Shown here: piece by piece, positions 23,601-38,600 of the stretch
Numbering within the stretch: the first letter of the stretch is position 1
How the letters are laid out: the number at the start of each line of letters is the position of its first letter
Origin: Yponomeuta sedellus
Lineage: Eukaryota; Arthropoda; Insecta; Lepidoptera; Yponomeutidae
Direction: 5' to 3'
NCBI GenBank assembly: GCA_934045075.1
Contig: OW203734.1
Coordinates: forward strand, 16,969,680 to 17,033,679
DNA: 64,000 nt
Made by a program: the position numbers and the translations under genes
The notes under the pieces: model-generated
Seen by the model: only the letters and a program-made list of their open reading frames with translations
Database searches by the model: none
What the model was told of the DNA's origin: nothing

Positions 23601-26600
23601 TCTGCTGAGTGGAACGAATGCTGAAAAATTATATGGGCAACAAGTCACATAGGAAGGCGATGCAGCTATCTAACAAAGCATCAGGATATTATATTTGATA
23701 ATTCAGTGCTGTAGCCGTAATGTTTCTGTCTCTATTGTTTTTATTATAGATTTCGATATCAACCCTTGTATGTCCATAACTCTGGAGCACGGGTCCTGCA
23801 TCGCAGAAATGTTAGGCCATACTCCACCGCAGGGGCCAAGCCCGGGTTATAGTGTTAGGTACATTTGATTTTTAATAACGATACATTAAGTATTAAAGAT
23901 TCATAATATATTTTGATTACGTTTGTAACTTAATATCTGTACAAGGACAAGCCGTCGAAGTCTGGGACTTTGAGTTAAGTAATGATCACGCAGCGTTGCC
24001 AGATATACGATTTAAATCGTATTCATACGATGTTTTACATTTATGTTGCATATACTCGTATGATCAAGGGGCAGAAATCGTACGTAAACATACGACTTTT
24101 TTTAGATTTTATGCAACCAAAGTACTAATACCAACATAGCACGTCACTATTTATTCTTTTACTTACTAAGTAGCAACCCTTAAGGTAAATCTAACTAATG
24201 TGCGACGTTACCGGTTACTCGTTTTTGTGACCCAGATTATGAACGCTGCTTCAGTTCAGTCAATCTTATTAAAACAAAGATCCGAAATAGGCTGAGCAAT
24301 GAAACTCTAAACGGCACACTTTTGGCAAAACAACATATTAAGCGCTATGGGTGTTGTGTGGATTTTTCTCAAACAAGAGCAATAATATTAACATTACAGT
24401 AAAACCCTTTACGGGGATAAATAAAAACCTAAAAATAGTGTGTTTATGTTTAATCGATTGTTTACTTTAAAGTAATAAAACAAAGGTTTTGAAAGCGTTC
24501 TGTTTTTTTAGCAGCCTTCTTAGGGAATACTACTTTTTATTTTCCCATCGTACGGTCGCTTATAACGTCTGCCAACACGGTCAAGTAATGATCGGGATTT
24601 TCGACATAAACGGATGGCAACATTTTTTTACTCTTCGTTTTTTTAGGTTAGGAAAGAAAATTCTATTAAATTGCTTTTCTTACGGACTAGTTGCAAAGCT
24701 ACTAGTTGAAACAACTAAAATACTCAACATAAGGCAACTTTGGGCTTAACAATAATTGAAACACAATAATTACTTACCTATCAAAGGAAACTTCCCCCAA
24801 AGCTCTTTCTTAACGATTTCTGCATACGAGTACACTACAATTCACCATACTTTCTCTATTTAGGTCACTTTTAATATATCATTTCACAAATACACGGTTG
24901 CTCTTCGAAACGGCTAGCGTAGCGTTAAATATGATAAAATTTTCAAAATCTTCAATTCAATTCAATTTTGTAATGATGGCTTCCCTAAGGATTCTGCCAA
25001 TGTCTGAGTTACGAAAGAATAGCACCTCTTGGAATGACAAGAACGGTTTTTTAATGCCTACTACTATAGCTCTGTAGAGCTTTTTACCTGCAACAAAAGA
25101 CGAACACAATATATACATTTACATGGTGTTAGTCGGTACAATTACACAAACTACAAACTAATTTTGTTAATTTCAACATATGAACATAGAATTTTAGCGA
25201 ATGAAGAGAAAACCAATGGTAGTACGCTGCGGAGGTTGGCGGGACGGGGAAGATCCACCGGAAGAATACTGTACAGGGAGGAACCATATTTTACACAATC
25301 GAAAAATATGTGATCTGCAGTTCCCTCGGCCAGACCGCATTCGCACAAGGAATGGTCCCTGACCCGGATCTTGGCCAAAAACACAGGCGTTGAGGCATGC
25401 CCCAATCGGAGACGACATATTGTCGAGGTGACTCTTCTGCTAGCGTCCCGAAATTTGAAAAACCATGGGCGAGTCGGTATAAAGTCCTGCATGTTCCCAT
25501 ATTGAGTCGGTTTAGCTTGACGGTACAATGCCCACTCCGTTTTCCATGCCTTATCAAGATCTGACTTAGCTGTGGCTCGAAGGTGGGCTGGAAAGTTGAA
25601 AAAATGCGTCCTTTCTCCGTCATGAACTGCCCTCTTGGCCCAGGAATCTACGAATTCATTGCCCTGGATTCCTGAATGACCCGGAATCCAGGCCAACACT
25701 ATTTCTAAACCATTGGTGTGACATTTATAAAGCTGCTCTCTGATATTATAAATAACGGGAAACTTGGTCTTCGAATGAAACGGGTTGGTCATAATAGCCT
25801 GGAGGCAGCTGAGGGAATCCGAAAAAATGATGGCCTTCTGGATGAGATTTTTGTGGGTTTCAACAAGCTTAATAGCTTCCAATAATGCGATTGCCTCACC
25901 TGAAAAGACTGATGACAAAGGTGGACATTTATGTTGCAGGATGATATTGTACTTAGGTATCCACACTGCGGAACCTACATTGCCATCATCGGACAACTTC
26001 GACGCATCGCAATAAACCGGCACCCAACCTGTCCACTGGTCAACTAGTTTTTCGTTAAACCTTGTAGCTGCATCTGGAGAGTGTTTGGAGATATCGAAAG
26101 AAATAATTTTAGGAGAGAAGGTTAGAGCTCGATAATCTACAGCAAAAAGGGGATGAGTATTAGTCTGCGAGACTGGATCTTGTAGATCGCAAAATTTTAG
26201 GTAACTTTTGAGCATACATGGGATGTCCTTATGGGACCAATAACTAGACGTATTGGCAAGAGATGAGAGTTCACGTAAAATTTTCAATAGGGGGTGGTTT
26301 CGGAATTGTACGACGTTATAGAAGAACCGATCAGACAGGTACTGGCGGCGAAGGTTGAGGGGTGGGTCACAGCATTCGACAAGGAGGGCTGCCGTAGGAG
26401 AGGATCGCATGACCCCAATCACCACACGAAGACATTTAAATTGGATCCTATTTAATTTGGTCAGAGCCATCTTGCTGCACGGTTCTAAAAGAAATGTGCC
26501 GTAGTCAAAGTGACTACGAACGATTGCGTTATATACGAGCTTAAGAGAATACTGATGGGCTCCCCACCAAACACCAGCCAGGCATCGCAGAATGTTCAAC

Positions 26601-29600
26601 CCTTTTTCGCACTTTTTTACGATGTAATCAAGGTGAGGAATACCTGTAAGTTTGGAATCTAAAATAACTCCCAGGAATTTAACTTCTAAGCTATTTGGAA
26701 TTTGTTCATTATTTACATAGACTTCGATGCCAGGTGGGGTTCTTTTTCTGCTAAAAACTACGACGCTACTTTTCGCAATGGACAGAGAAAGACCATGATT
26801 GTCGAGCCAGTCATCTAGATAATACATTGCGTCATTAATACGACTAGACGCTTCTTCAGTATCTTGGAATGGTAGATAAAGAGCAATGTCGTCTGCATAT
26901 TGCAGGATATTGCAGAATGATGTGACTGAAAGTTCAAGGTCATAGGTATATAAATTATATAGAATCGGGCTCAACACTGACCCCTGCGGCAAACCTCTCC
27001 ATACTCTTCTAGGAGGGAGAAAGCCAGTAAAACCTCTGACAAGAATTGTCCTCTCCATCAACAGGTTGCAGACGAAGTCTACTAGCCTCACTGGAATACT
27101 CAGCTGTAACAATTTGTTTCTGAGTATGGGAAGCAGGACATTATCATATGCAGCCGCAACGTCGAGGAAAACTCCAACTACAGATTCCTTCTTTGAAAAG
27201 GCCACCCGGATCTCTGATGTAAGAATACTAAGGCTATCCATGGTACTTGATCCTTTCCTGAACCCAAATTGTGACTTTGCCAAAAGACCTCTCGATTCCA
27301 CTAACCACTCAAGTCTGCGCTTGATAAGATGTTCGCAAATTTTGGCTAGGGTAGACGAAAGAGCAATGGGGCGATACGACGAAGGGTCATTGGCTTCTTT
27401 ACCGGCTTTTTTTAAGGGGATGATGATCTGTGTCTTCCAGCTATCTGGGATATATCCTGACAGAAAGAAACTGTTAATTAAGTCTAAGAAGTAAATTTTG
27501 AAATCATGGTTGGAATTTTTAAGAAATGAATAAGGGATGCCGTCCAAACCTGGGGCTGAGTCTGTGAGTGGTTCCAAGGAACACAAAAGCTCTTCCATAG
27601 AGAAAGGATCATTAAATCCGTGGGAAATGTTAGGGGAATTATAAAGTAACACACATTCTGGAAGGGGGGCAGAGGGAGGGGCAAGCCTCATAGCAAAACC
27701 TTCAAGCCAAGTAGAAGGATCATTAGAGATGTCGTCCTGGAAATGCCTGGAACTGCGAAATCGCCGGACTCCCCTCCAGACTAGCCCTGGGGGGGTTCTA
27801 GGGGATAGGCCTTCAGTAAAGCGAATCCAACCTTGTTTTTTTTTGTCTGCCAGAAGCCTTTTTGTTTCTGCTGCTATCTTCTGGTAGTGAACAAAATTCT
27901 GTTCTGTCATGCCTTGATTATATGCTAACTCTGCTTTTTTCCTACCATCCACAGCCGCAGAGCATTCTGCGTCCCACCAAGGTGGCGAAGCTAAGAATTT
28001 CTTTGCTGGCATTTTTTTCTTTTTAAATACTGAGGATGCAGAAACATCAAGTATCTCCACCACCTTTTGATAGGAGGAGCCGGCATTAGCCACTGTGACT
28101 CCAGGAAGAGAAGCAACATGTTCCTTAGTCAGGGAGGAGAACCTGTCCCAACCAGATTCTTCCAATTTATATTTTAACAGTGGTGGATGATGTCTCTGCA
28201 TTACCGATTTGGAGGGAAAACAAATTAATAAAGGGAAGTGGTCACTACCATAGGATGATGACAAGGCCTGCCATGACAGTATAGGAGCTAAGGAAGGAGA
28301 ACAGAGAGAAAGATCTACAGCAGACCTCGGATCCTGATTAGGGAAGACCCTGTGAGTAGGGGTGCCATCATTAAGGATACATAGGTTTATTCGGTCCATG
28401 ACATCTAGTAGATCGTAGGATGCTGAGTCATTATGATGACACCCCCAGAGGCTGTTGTGGCAGTTCAGGTCTCCCATCATGACCATAGGGCCTGGGATGG
28501 AAGATAATATAGAGCTTAATTCAACCAAAGTTGCTGATGAAGGATGTGGAATATAGACAGAAACAAAAGTGGTATCTAAAGATCTGAGGGCAACTATATT
28601 AAATGAGGCGGAATGGTCAGGTATATTAATTTTTCGAAAAGCCAAATTGTAACTAATAAATAGAGCAACCCCTCCAAATCCATCACTGCGGTCCTCCCGA
28701 AAGCATGCAAAGCCAGGGAGCCTAAATATAGACTCAGGCTTAAGCCATGTCTCCTGGACGGCCACAATGGATGGAGAGTGTTGATTAATTAAGGAAATAA
28801 ATTCTTGTTTTTTTAGTATGCAACTTCTACAATTCCATTGTATGAGAACCAGGTCCATGATCAGCGGACTGACTGACTAGAGATGCAAGTAATTCACGCA
28901 CGTTGTTCGGTAACTCGACATTGTCAAGTCGAGTGCATATATTAACCAGGCATTTAGCAAGAAGCTCCAGTAGATTGTCATTAGGACTAGTTTGGAATGC
29001 TGGATTTAGGGCACACCCATTAGGGAGTGCTGATGGGGGAGAACTAATAATCTTTGTATGAACCTCTTTATCATAGCCATGGGAGGAAGCGGGAGCTGGG
29101 CTTTTTCTTGGGGTAAATAGGGTTCTTTTGTATGAATGGGAAACTGGTTCTAATGGAGTGTTTGATACATCTTTTGTAGGTAGTGGGTTGGGAGACAGCT
29201 GGACTGATCTGCGGGCAGAGTCTGAGTACAGTCTCCGTACTTGTGGGAAGCGAGCTGCTGCTTCAGCATAGCTAATGCTTTCTTGAGCCATAGTCAGCTT
29301 GATGGTTTTCTGGCGGGAGTGTTCTGGGCAGCTTTTGTCGGTTGCCATATGAAGGCCAGAGCATAACAGGCATGACACCTGAGCTACATTGCAAGTGTCC
29401 CCGGGATGGGATTGACCACACTTAAAACAACGTGCATTTGATCTACATTGAGCCTTTATATGCCCAAAACGACAACAGTTGTTGCACTGTATAGTGGGGA
29501 AAATGTAAGTTTCAACTGGAATTGACGTATAGAAACATATAATACGCTTTGGAAGCTGTTGCCCTGAAAAGGTAAGAACCACAGATTGAGTAGGTACCCA

Positions 29601-32600
29601 AACTGGGCCCCCCTCCTCACGGAATACTTTGCGGTTGAGCCTACGAGCCTTGAGGATGCAAGAGTCGATATCCCTGATAGACGCTGCCTCAACAAGTTCC
29701 TCCATTGACCAATCAACAGGGATATTTCTTACAATACCCGTACGGGTGACAATATGTGCTGGTATGGATGCCTCATATTTAAAAGTGACCAGAGCTGGGT
29801 GGGAAAGAAATTTGTTTGCTGCAGTCGCTGACCGAAACTCAACAGAAATTCTATTTCGGCCGATAGGTTTAACTCCATCAAGGGCAATGTCTTCTATCTT
29901 GTTTTCGTGTAAGAATTGCCCAAATTTGATAGGCCTAATAGTGGATCCAGCAGAGGGGTCAGGTACTTTACGCTGAACATGTACAACAAACGGTGCAGAA
30001 TCGGAAGGAGTGTACACTTTGATCTCATCCATTTCCGGGTGGACAAAAACGGTCTGAACCGAGGGAGTGCATGATGACGGATCTTTGATATGTTTTTTTG
30101 GTAGTTCCGCGACATGATTTGGGAGACCGGTCTCCGCGCAAGGACGTTTTCTAGAGTCTGTTGGTACCTCGGTTACAGTGACATCCATAAGAACGGCCGA
30201 CCCGCCGCCTACGTCTCGGCTTGAGCCACCCGGGTCGGGTGGCTCGTCACCCATTCTAACTTCTTCACTCGCTAATTAAGACAACACTCGGACTTACACT
30301 AATAAACACTTAACACAACATGCACTACACAGGGAAAAGCACCACAGAGGGCGTTTGGCTGTATAACGCAAAATAATGCTAAGAAAAACGAAATTCCACT
30401 GAAAAGCGTGCGATTAGTTCTCACTTTGACAGCAGAATCTCTTTCAAAATCTTGTCGTTTGTTTGCCCCCAAAAACGTCAACTTGACACTGGGGGCAAAC
30501 AAAAAAAGCAGTTACACTTTTGCTGTTTACTCTATCTCTTTCTCACCCATGGTCGCTACGAAGTTTGTTTCATTTAAAACTTGTATGTGTGCGCTGTGGC
30601 TTGCTCTATAGTTTTACTCCCTCTACGGGCTGAATGCATGATGTCTATTGCCACTTGCCAGAATGATGGTTAGATGTATAGTGCGTTCACATTAACTTGA
30701 CGCGTGAGAGAATTGGTAGCACTGAGATGTTTACTGTTACCATGTTAAATAAGAAATCATTCCTATTACATGGGGAAAATAAAAGGATTGAGGGCTTGTT
30801 TTACCATCTTCCGATTAGGTCCAAAATCTAATTCACATGTTACGTCCTTGTTACCAATTCTCTCACGCGTCAAGTTAATGTGAACGCACCGTACGCGAAC
30901 TTTTTGAAAGAAAGAAGTGTTTTTTTTTTAATTACCGCCCTAGGGCTTTTCCAGCTACATTATTACCTCAGAGCGTTAATTAGTCACCTAATTTGGTTAA
31001 TTGGAGGTAATAAGAACCTACTTACCGAACATGAGAGAGGTAAAAGAAATGAAAATGTTTTATTCAAAGTAGCGAAGAAACTGCGGCTTAATGAATGTTA
31101 CAGTTCAAACATTTAAAAATCCAGACCATTTTGAAGAAAAAATGGACAAAAAACTCCAAACTTAAGTCTTTTCAAAGTCCTTAATTAATAGTGTACATAA
31201 TTATTATAAAACATAGAACTCATTAATAGTACTGGCTTTAATTCCAGACATCATTGTCATCTATTAATAATCCTTTATGTTATAGTAGACTTGCCGCGAT
31301 CACGGGTAGACTGAAGTGGCTCCCCGCTTCAGTCTGCCCATGTCTACACGTACCCGTGACAATGAGTCTACAGTCAATTGTTGTGGGTAGTCATGGGTTA
31401 TATTTTGAAGTATAATTTTTAGCTCTTAGCTAGTGTTCACCCTTACCACAATGAACTATACTTGACATAGCTACTTAGTGCATTAAAAGGCAAGTGGACA
31501 CGAAGCGTGACAAAGAGTAACAAAACCACGTACCTTCGCCTTATCCACACCGTTGACCTGGGGCTGTTCCTTCTGTTCTTTCTGCAACTTCTTCTTGAGG
31601 CGCCGCCGCGCGCTCTTGCTCAGCTTAGAGGTGTCCAATTCCTTTTCCTCCTTGCTCGTGTCTAACGTAGTCTCGGCCTCATCCGACGAGTCGGCCTGCT
31701 TTTCGTCGTCTTCGTCTTCCTCGTTCTCTTCGGCCTCGGCCTCCTCTTCGTCTTCGTCGTCAGATTCTTCGTCACTGGCGGAAGGAGGTGTGTACTATTG
31801 AACACTTTTCGTCTTTCATGGTCATGCGGTCATAGAATATGCGAAAATAAAAATGGGGCAGCTATGTTTAAAAAATAATAGTGGTGAAAAAGATTTATCT
31901 CTAGAGCTAATGTTTTACTGATCCACATACGGCTTGTTTGGAGTCTGTAGCATGTAGAGTTTCACCTGGTAAGATTCATCTGAATTGTTTACCAGCTTGG
32001 CAACTGGTTTACTTCGAGGCAACTAATACTTTTCATGCCTCATGGTACAAAACGGACGTAACCATTGACGTTTTTTGGGCTTTAAAGTGACGTCATTGAA
32101 TCTTTAAAATTATTTGATTTACTAATTTCGACGTGTCTACATTCTTATTCAAAAATTGTTCAGAATTCGAAATCTATTGAGTTTTGTTCGCGCGGAAAAC
32201 AAGGTCGAAAAAGGTTAAAAACTAGTTTTAAAAAAAATAGTCTACCTGTCGTCGGCAGAAGTGTTTACTTTGAAGGACTCGTCATTCTCATCGGTATCAA
32301 CATCCTCTCCGTCAAGGAGTTTCTGGAGCTGGTCTTCATCGTCATCAGAGTCGTCGCTGTCATCGGCCGCTGCAGGCTTCTTGGCTGCTTTTTTGTCATT
32401 CTGCGTATAGACAGACATAGATATGATGAAACTGAGCCCATCGTGCAGTTCTATGTATGCGACGGGAATGAGCGTTGGGCCTAAATAATAGCTGTGATAT
32501 TATTTACAAATGACACATCATTTTAAAGGTATAAAGTCTGTAAATATAATGCTAAAATTATAAATTAATAAAATTATACATATTTCTTGTATTTTTGTAA

Positions 32601-35600
32601 ATTCAGTACACTAACATTAGTCTCACACGAGAATAAGAGAATATTTTTTTATAAAAAGTACTAAGATGATGACATCTTAGTAGGCATCCCATAAAAAACA
32701 TATATATTTTTTTTTCTTATTATAGTTGTCCATCTGCCATCAGCTTCTGTGCCATTATCAGATTGTCTGTTTGCTTTTTAGTGTTTGGGAAGCTGTTTTC
32801 CATTGAAGGCAACTTCATTGTTGTTAACTTAGCTGCACTGGCTAAAGTTCAAGATATTGGGACGTTTCAGTCGTGCAACGTCACTATCTGTGGTCAAAAG
32901 CTCATTTGCAAGAGGATTTACGTGCTTCTGTAGGCGGAGTTTATATGACTCAATTCTTGACTTTATCTCTTGTTTAACTGTAGGCATTTCAAGATAACAG
33001 TGTATTTCTTCATTCCTTGTGAACCAGGGCGCTCCGCATATGGTACGAAGAATTTTGTTTTGGATTCTTTGTAGTATTTCTATGTTCGATGAGCTAGCCG
33101 ACCCCCATAGTTCGATGGCGTATATCCAGATAGGTTTGAGTGTTGCTTTGTAGACCATGAGCTTGTTGATTACTGACAGTTTAGATGTCCTACCCAGCAG
33201 CCAGTATAAATTGCTGAATTTGATGTTCACTTCATCTCTTTTTGCCATTATGTGAGCTTTCCAGTTTAGGCGTCTATCCAGATGACAACCCAGGTACTTG
33301 ACACGTGTTTTGTGGGGAAGGGTTTCACCTTTCAACTGAACTGGTGGGCAATCTCCTTTTCGTAATGTGAATGTGATGTGAACTGATTTAGTTGCGCTAG
33401 CCTGTACTCGCCATTTGCTCAGCCATTGATCGAGTTTTTCCATGTGGTTTTGTAATATGTTAGATGCGATTACAGGATTTGGGGAACTAGTCAAGCATGC
33501 GGTATCATCAGCGTAGGTCGCACTAAGGACATTGTCCGACTGTGGGATGTCTGATGTGAAGATTGTGTAAAGGACTGGGCCTAGCACTGATCCTGTGGAA
33601 CACCAGCATGGATTTCTCTGAATGTAGAGTAGTCTTCTCCAAACTTGACTCTGAAGAGCCTCTTTTCTAGATACGATCGAATAACCATAAAGACAGTATT
33701 TGGAAGTGTCTTCTTAGCCTTGTAGAGAAGACCATCATGCCAGACCCGATCGAATGCTTGCTGAACATCTAGGAAGACTGCTGAGCAGTACTCTTTCCTT
33801 TCAAGTGACTGTCTTACGGCTCGTACGACACGGTGAACTTGTTCTATAGTGGAATGTTGTGATCGAAAGCCAAACTGATGATCAGGAATCAAGCGTTCTT
33901 TTTCCATAATGGGTTTCAGACGTCTAAGGAAGATTTTCTCGAACAGTTTTGACATTGTGGGTAGCAGGCTAATTGGTCGATAGGACGGAACCTCGTTACT
34001 GGGTTTACCCTTTTTGTGGATGAGAATTATTTCTGATATTTTCCACACAGGAGGAAAGTACTGCAGTCTGAGTAGAGCATTAAATAAGATAGTCAAAAAC
34101 ACTATTCCTTTTCTGGGCAGCATTTTCAAGACTTCTGCTGTAATTAGATCGTAGCCTGGAGCCTTGTAGTTATGAAGCAGCTTTATTTCAGCAGCCACTT
34201 CCTTGGTAGTGACGGGTTTGAGAGGAAGGGACATCTGTTGATCACTGAGCACTAGGTCACGTATTGAATTTTGTTCTTCTTCACACTCTGTTGAGTCATT
34301 TGGTTTAAAAACACTTTCAAGAAAGTCGGCGAATTCTTCTGATTTATCTTTGCTACTTTTTGCCCATGTGCCATCAGCACGTTTTAGAGGAGGAATTGCT
34401 GTTTGCGGTTAGTTAAAAGACTTAGTTATCTTCCACAGTGAGTGCTCGTCATTACGTCTATGATCACACAATTCAAGTTGATCTTGAAGCGTTCGATTTC
34501 TGAGATCTTCTATAAAATGTTTCAGGTCTCGCTTGGCTTCATAGAATTTTGCTTAGTTGCCACCGCCTCCGCAACCGTCGTTTTTCTTCAACTTTCTTGC
34601 GGACTTCAAAAGGACAATTTTTGTAAGTGTTATTAGATACAGTTGGAGTCACTCTCCATGCACTTTCTTGTATAATTTTTGTGAAGTCTTGTATTGCATG
34701 GTCCACATCATCTGGGATTTTAGGACGAGTTCTGAGGTTGATGTTATCCTCAAGGTGTTCTTGGTATGCTTTCCAGTCTGTTTTATTATTGTAGAGGTTG
34801 CAGGGTTTTTCTGTCATTATAATGGTGGTGCTGACTGTCAGTATGACCGGTGAGTGGTCTGAGGAACCATCAAGGCAACCTTCCACCTTACAATATATGT
34901 TTGAGATACCTTTTGTTATATAAAAATCAAGAAGGTCCGGTACTTTCTTTTGGTCCATTGGCCAATATGTTGGTTCACCCGTTGAGAGTGCATTAAGGTG
35001 ATTGCTGTCAATGCATTTTTTTAATTCTCTGCCCCTAGTAAGTGTCATACGTGAGCGTGATAAAAAACATATATCCACCCTTTAAGTTTGCTCCACAGAG
35101 CTTTTAAAAGTTCTATTGAATTTGTTTTTTAAAGAGGGTTTGTATGGTCATGGTATCATCAGATTGATGAATGAACCTGAGATGGTATTTTCGATCATCA
35201 GAGGGTGGTATCGATAGAAACTGTCAGCTTGTAGGATCTCAATCGGTTCCATACCATATAAATACAGGGTGTTTGAAACATACAGCATACCCGAAATCTA
35301 TGCATACTGTATATATAAGATATCTAATATTATTTAATGACAAGACAAGTTTGATAACATGAATCCTCCTTCAGTCTTAAGTAATAAATATTATTCTAGA
35401 GTCTATAGTCTCACCTTAGCCTTCTTAGCATTAGAGGCATCAGTTCCGTTGTCAAGCTTCCTCTTTCCTTTAACAGCGGGCACCAGCTCTGGGGCTTCCT
35501 CCTCCTCAGACTCGTCTTCGTCTTCACCATCATCTTCCTCAAACTCGGGGTCCAGGTAGCCAGTTAAGTGTACATTGCATTTGCCTGCAGAATAAAGATA

Positions 35601-38600
35601 AATTGGTAATGGTATCAACCCTTTTTATGACCCCACTAGTTGGCACGGGTCTCTTCCTGCATCGCAGGAAGGGTTAGGCCATACTCCACCACGGCGGCCA
35701 AGTCCGGGTTGGTGGAGGATTGTAAGACAGTGGCGGGTAGCTTGATAACTTCTGCGTATAGCTTGATATAGTTTTCAGATGTATAACTTCCGCCTATACG
35801 TCTGAAAACTATACAATTTTCGTCATTAGATAATACAAAAAAATCTTAAAAACTGCGAGATTCGAATCCCAAACTTTTTTTAGTTTGTATGTAATAAATA
35901 ACTCAAAGATATATTTTTCAAAAGATATACTAAAGAGCAGAATGCCTATATATCTCAAGAAAAAAATACATGACATATGTCTCTTGCCCTGTTTAACTTA
36001 TGCATGTCAGACCTGGACCTTCAACAAAAACATCCAAAACAAGATCAATATGTGCCAGCGAGCGATCGAACGGTGCATGATAAACATCAGTAGAGCTCAA
36101 AAAATTACAAACACTACAATAAGAATGAAAACTAAAGTTATCGATGCTCTAACATTCGCAAAGAAACTCAAATGGAAATGGGCAGGTCTCGGATGCACAA
36201 TAATAAGTGGGCAAATAAAGTTACAAACTGGCGTGGCCCTCTAGGCACTAGGGCAAGAGGCAGTCCAAAAACAAAATGGGCAGATGAGCACGAGAGGGTG
36301 GCAGGGGGGTGGAAGAAAAAGGCTATGGACAGGGATACATGGAATAGGTTGGAGATCGCGACGGGGTCCTTTAAAAAAAAACCACATGACTAAATAATAA
36401 CAATAAACAGTCGGGTAATCTATACATATAAAATTCAAAGTCCTGACTGACTGACTCACTCATCAACGCCCAGCCCAAGCCGTTGGACCTAGGAAGCTGA
36501 AATTTTGCACAGAGGGTCTGTATATAATGTAGGCAAGGAATAAGACCGGATTTTTTGAAATTCAACCCCTTAGGGGGCGAAAAGGGTTTGTATGGAAGGA
36601 ATAAAGAATGTTGTCTAATTTCTTGAAACTTAAAATAAATGCTCTTCAACACAATTAATTGAACAAGTGTTTCGCAGTTTTTTCTAAATTCAACCCTTAT
36701 GGGAGTGAACGGGGTTGCAAAATTTTGTTCTCCTGACTGACTCACTCATCAACGCCCAGCCCAAGTCTTTGGACCTAGGAACCTGAAATTTTGCACAGAG
36801 GTTCTGTATATAATGTAGCTAAGGAATAAAATAAGGTTGTTTGCAATTCAACCCCTAAAGGGGCGAATACGGCTGTCAAAATTTTTTATGGGAACTATAA
36901 AGAATGTTGTTTAATTTACTTGAAACTTAAAATAAATGCTCTTTAACACAATCGATTGAACACGTGTTTCACCGTTTTTCTAAATTTAACTCTTAAGGGA
37001 GTGAAAGGGGTTGCAAACCTATGTTCCTTGAATCTTTTCCAAAATTGGACCAGGGGACTGAATTTTGCACAGATCGTCTATATATAATGTAGTTAAGGAA
37101 TAAGACAGGATTTTCTTAAATTCAATCCTTAAAGGGGTGAAAACGGTTGTCAAAATTTGTATGGGAACTATAAAGAATGTTGTTTAATTTACTTGAAACT
37201 TAAAATCATTGCTCTTTAACACAATCGATTGAACACGTATTTCGACGTTTTTCTAAATTTAACCCTTAAGTGAGTGAACGGGGTTGCAAAATTTTGTTCT
37301 CCTGACTGACTCACTCATCAACGCCCAGCCCAAGCCCTTGGACCTAGGAAGCTGAAATTTTGCACAGGGGTTCTGTATATAATGTAGGTAAGGAATAAAA
37401 TAAGGTTGTTTGAAATTCAACCCCTCAGGGGGCGAAAGAGTGGCCGAAATTTGTATTAAGAGTGGAAATAATGTTGTCTAATTTTCTTGAAACTTAAAGT
37501 AAATATTCTTCAAGACAATTGATTGAACACGTTTTCGTCGTTTTTTCTAAATTTAACCCTTAAGGCGTTGCAAAATTTTGTTCCTTGAATCTTTTCCAAA
37601 ATTTAATTTATTTTTTCTTAATTTGTGCAAACGCCACTAGATGACGGATAGTTCATTCTACATCACGGTATGGTTGTGTTTAACTTCACTCCATAAATAG
37701 ACTGACCGTAAAAATTGTTTGTATTCATCATAAAAGCCATTCAGGCAGGTAATATCGTTAGCAATTCGTTGGTTCTCGGTGCTTTTACTTGACTGTGTAT
37801 TCTTGGATGTTGTTGGGCAATATTACCTTTTGCAGTCGTCGTAGAAGCCATTCTATATTGGCATTGGCATAATATTACTCTTCGTTGATTCACGGGGTTT
37901 TTATTTCTCGGTTGTTGAGTGGAACCTTTGATATTTACTTATTGTTTGTTATCCCTCACATAAAATGATAGATGAGTTATTAAAAATCTATGGATCTATG
38001 GTGCCCCACACGGTGTTCCTATTATCGGAGACGGAGCCTGTCTGCTTCGGGCCATATCATATCTGTTGTATAACACACAGGTGATGGTTAGGGAGGTACG
38101 TGAGCAAATCGTTAGCCATGTTGTAGCCAACTGGGAAGGGTTCTCTATTATGTCTCATATACGGATGTAATCCGTGGTCTCATAATAGAAAACTCTTCCC
38201 AGAACTCTTCATTAGTCTGTGGATTAGTATATATGGATGATGCAGTACACTATCCCGTGAATTATCCTATTTTTATTTTTAATGCACTAACCCGTGCTAA
38301 GGACAAATTTAAAAACCTATTTAGAGGCTAAAAATTTCACCCATGCCGGGATTCGAACCCGCAACCTCTGGCTATCCGTGCCAGCGCTCTACCAATTGAT
38401 TATCCCGTGAAGTTCTTAAATACCCTGAACCCACCTGGTCTACAGCCTCACACACTTATCCTTAAAGTGGGTAATACTACTGCGAAATTTTAATCCACCT
38501 AAGTTGTGCAATGGGACTAGGTTGCATGTGAAAGCTTTAAATATATTACATAAAAACGTAATAAAGGCCATTGTATTTACTGGCTGTGCTAGAGGTGAAT

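Larger units (their letters stand above)
24953..30441 (-). mobile_element. Full-length I/LOA-like non-LTR retrotransposon
   Basis: This 5489-bp element lies in sense orientation to FKBP46, in intron 5. It has a 5' UTR of 187 bp, two overlapping ORFs, a 3' UTR of about 200 bp and a terminal (TTGAA)n-like repeat tail instead of poly(A). It is flanked by a perfect 12-bp target duplication, TTTCAAAATCTT (24941-24952 and 30442-30453, plus strand). Both ORFs are intact. The short-repeat tail and the RNase H domain after RT point to the I/LOA group rather than Jockey. Confidence 0.92.

Noticed and set aside
31553..31801. 82-aa Ser-rich ORF on the plus strand
   Set aside because: It is the antisense of the Asp/Glu-rich FKBP46 exon 5.
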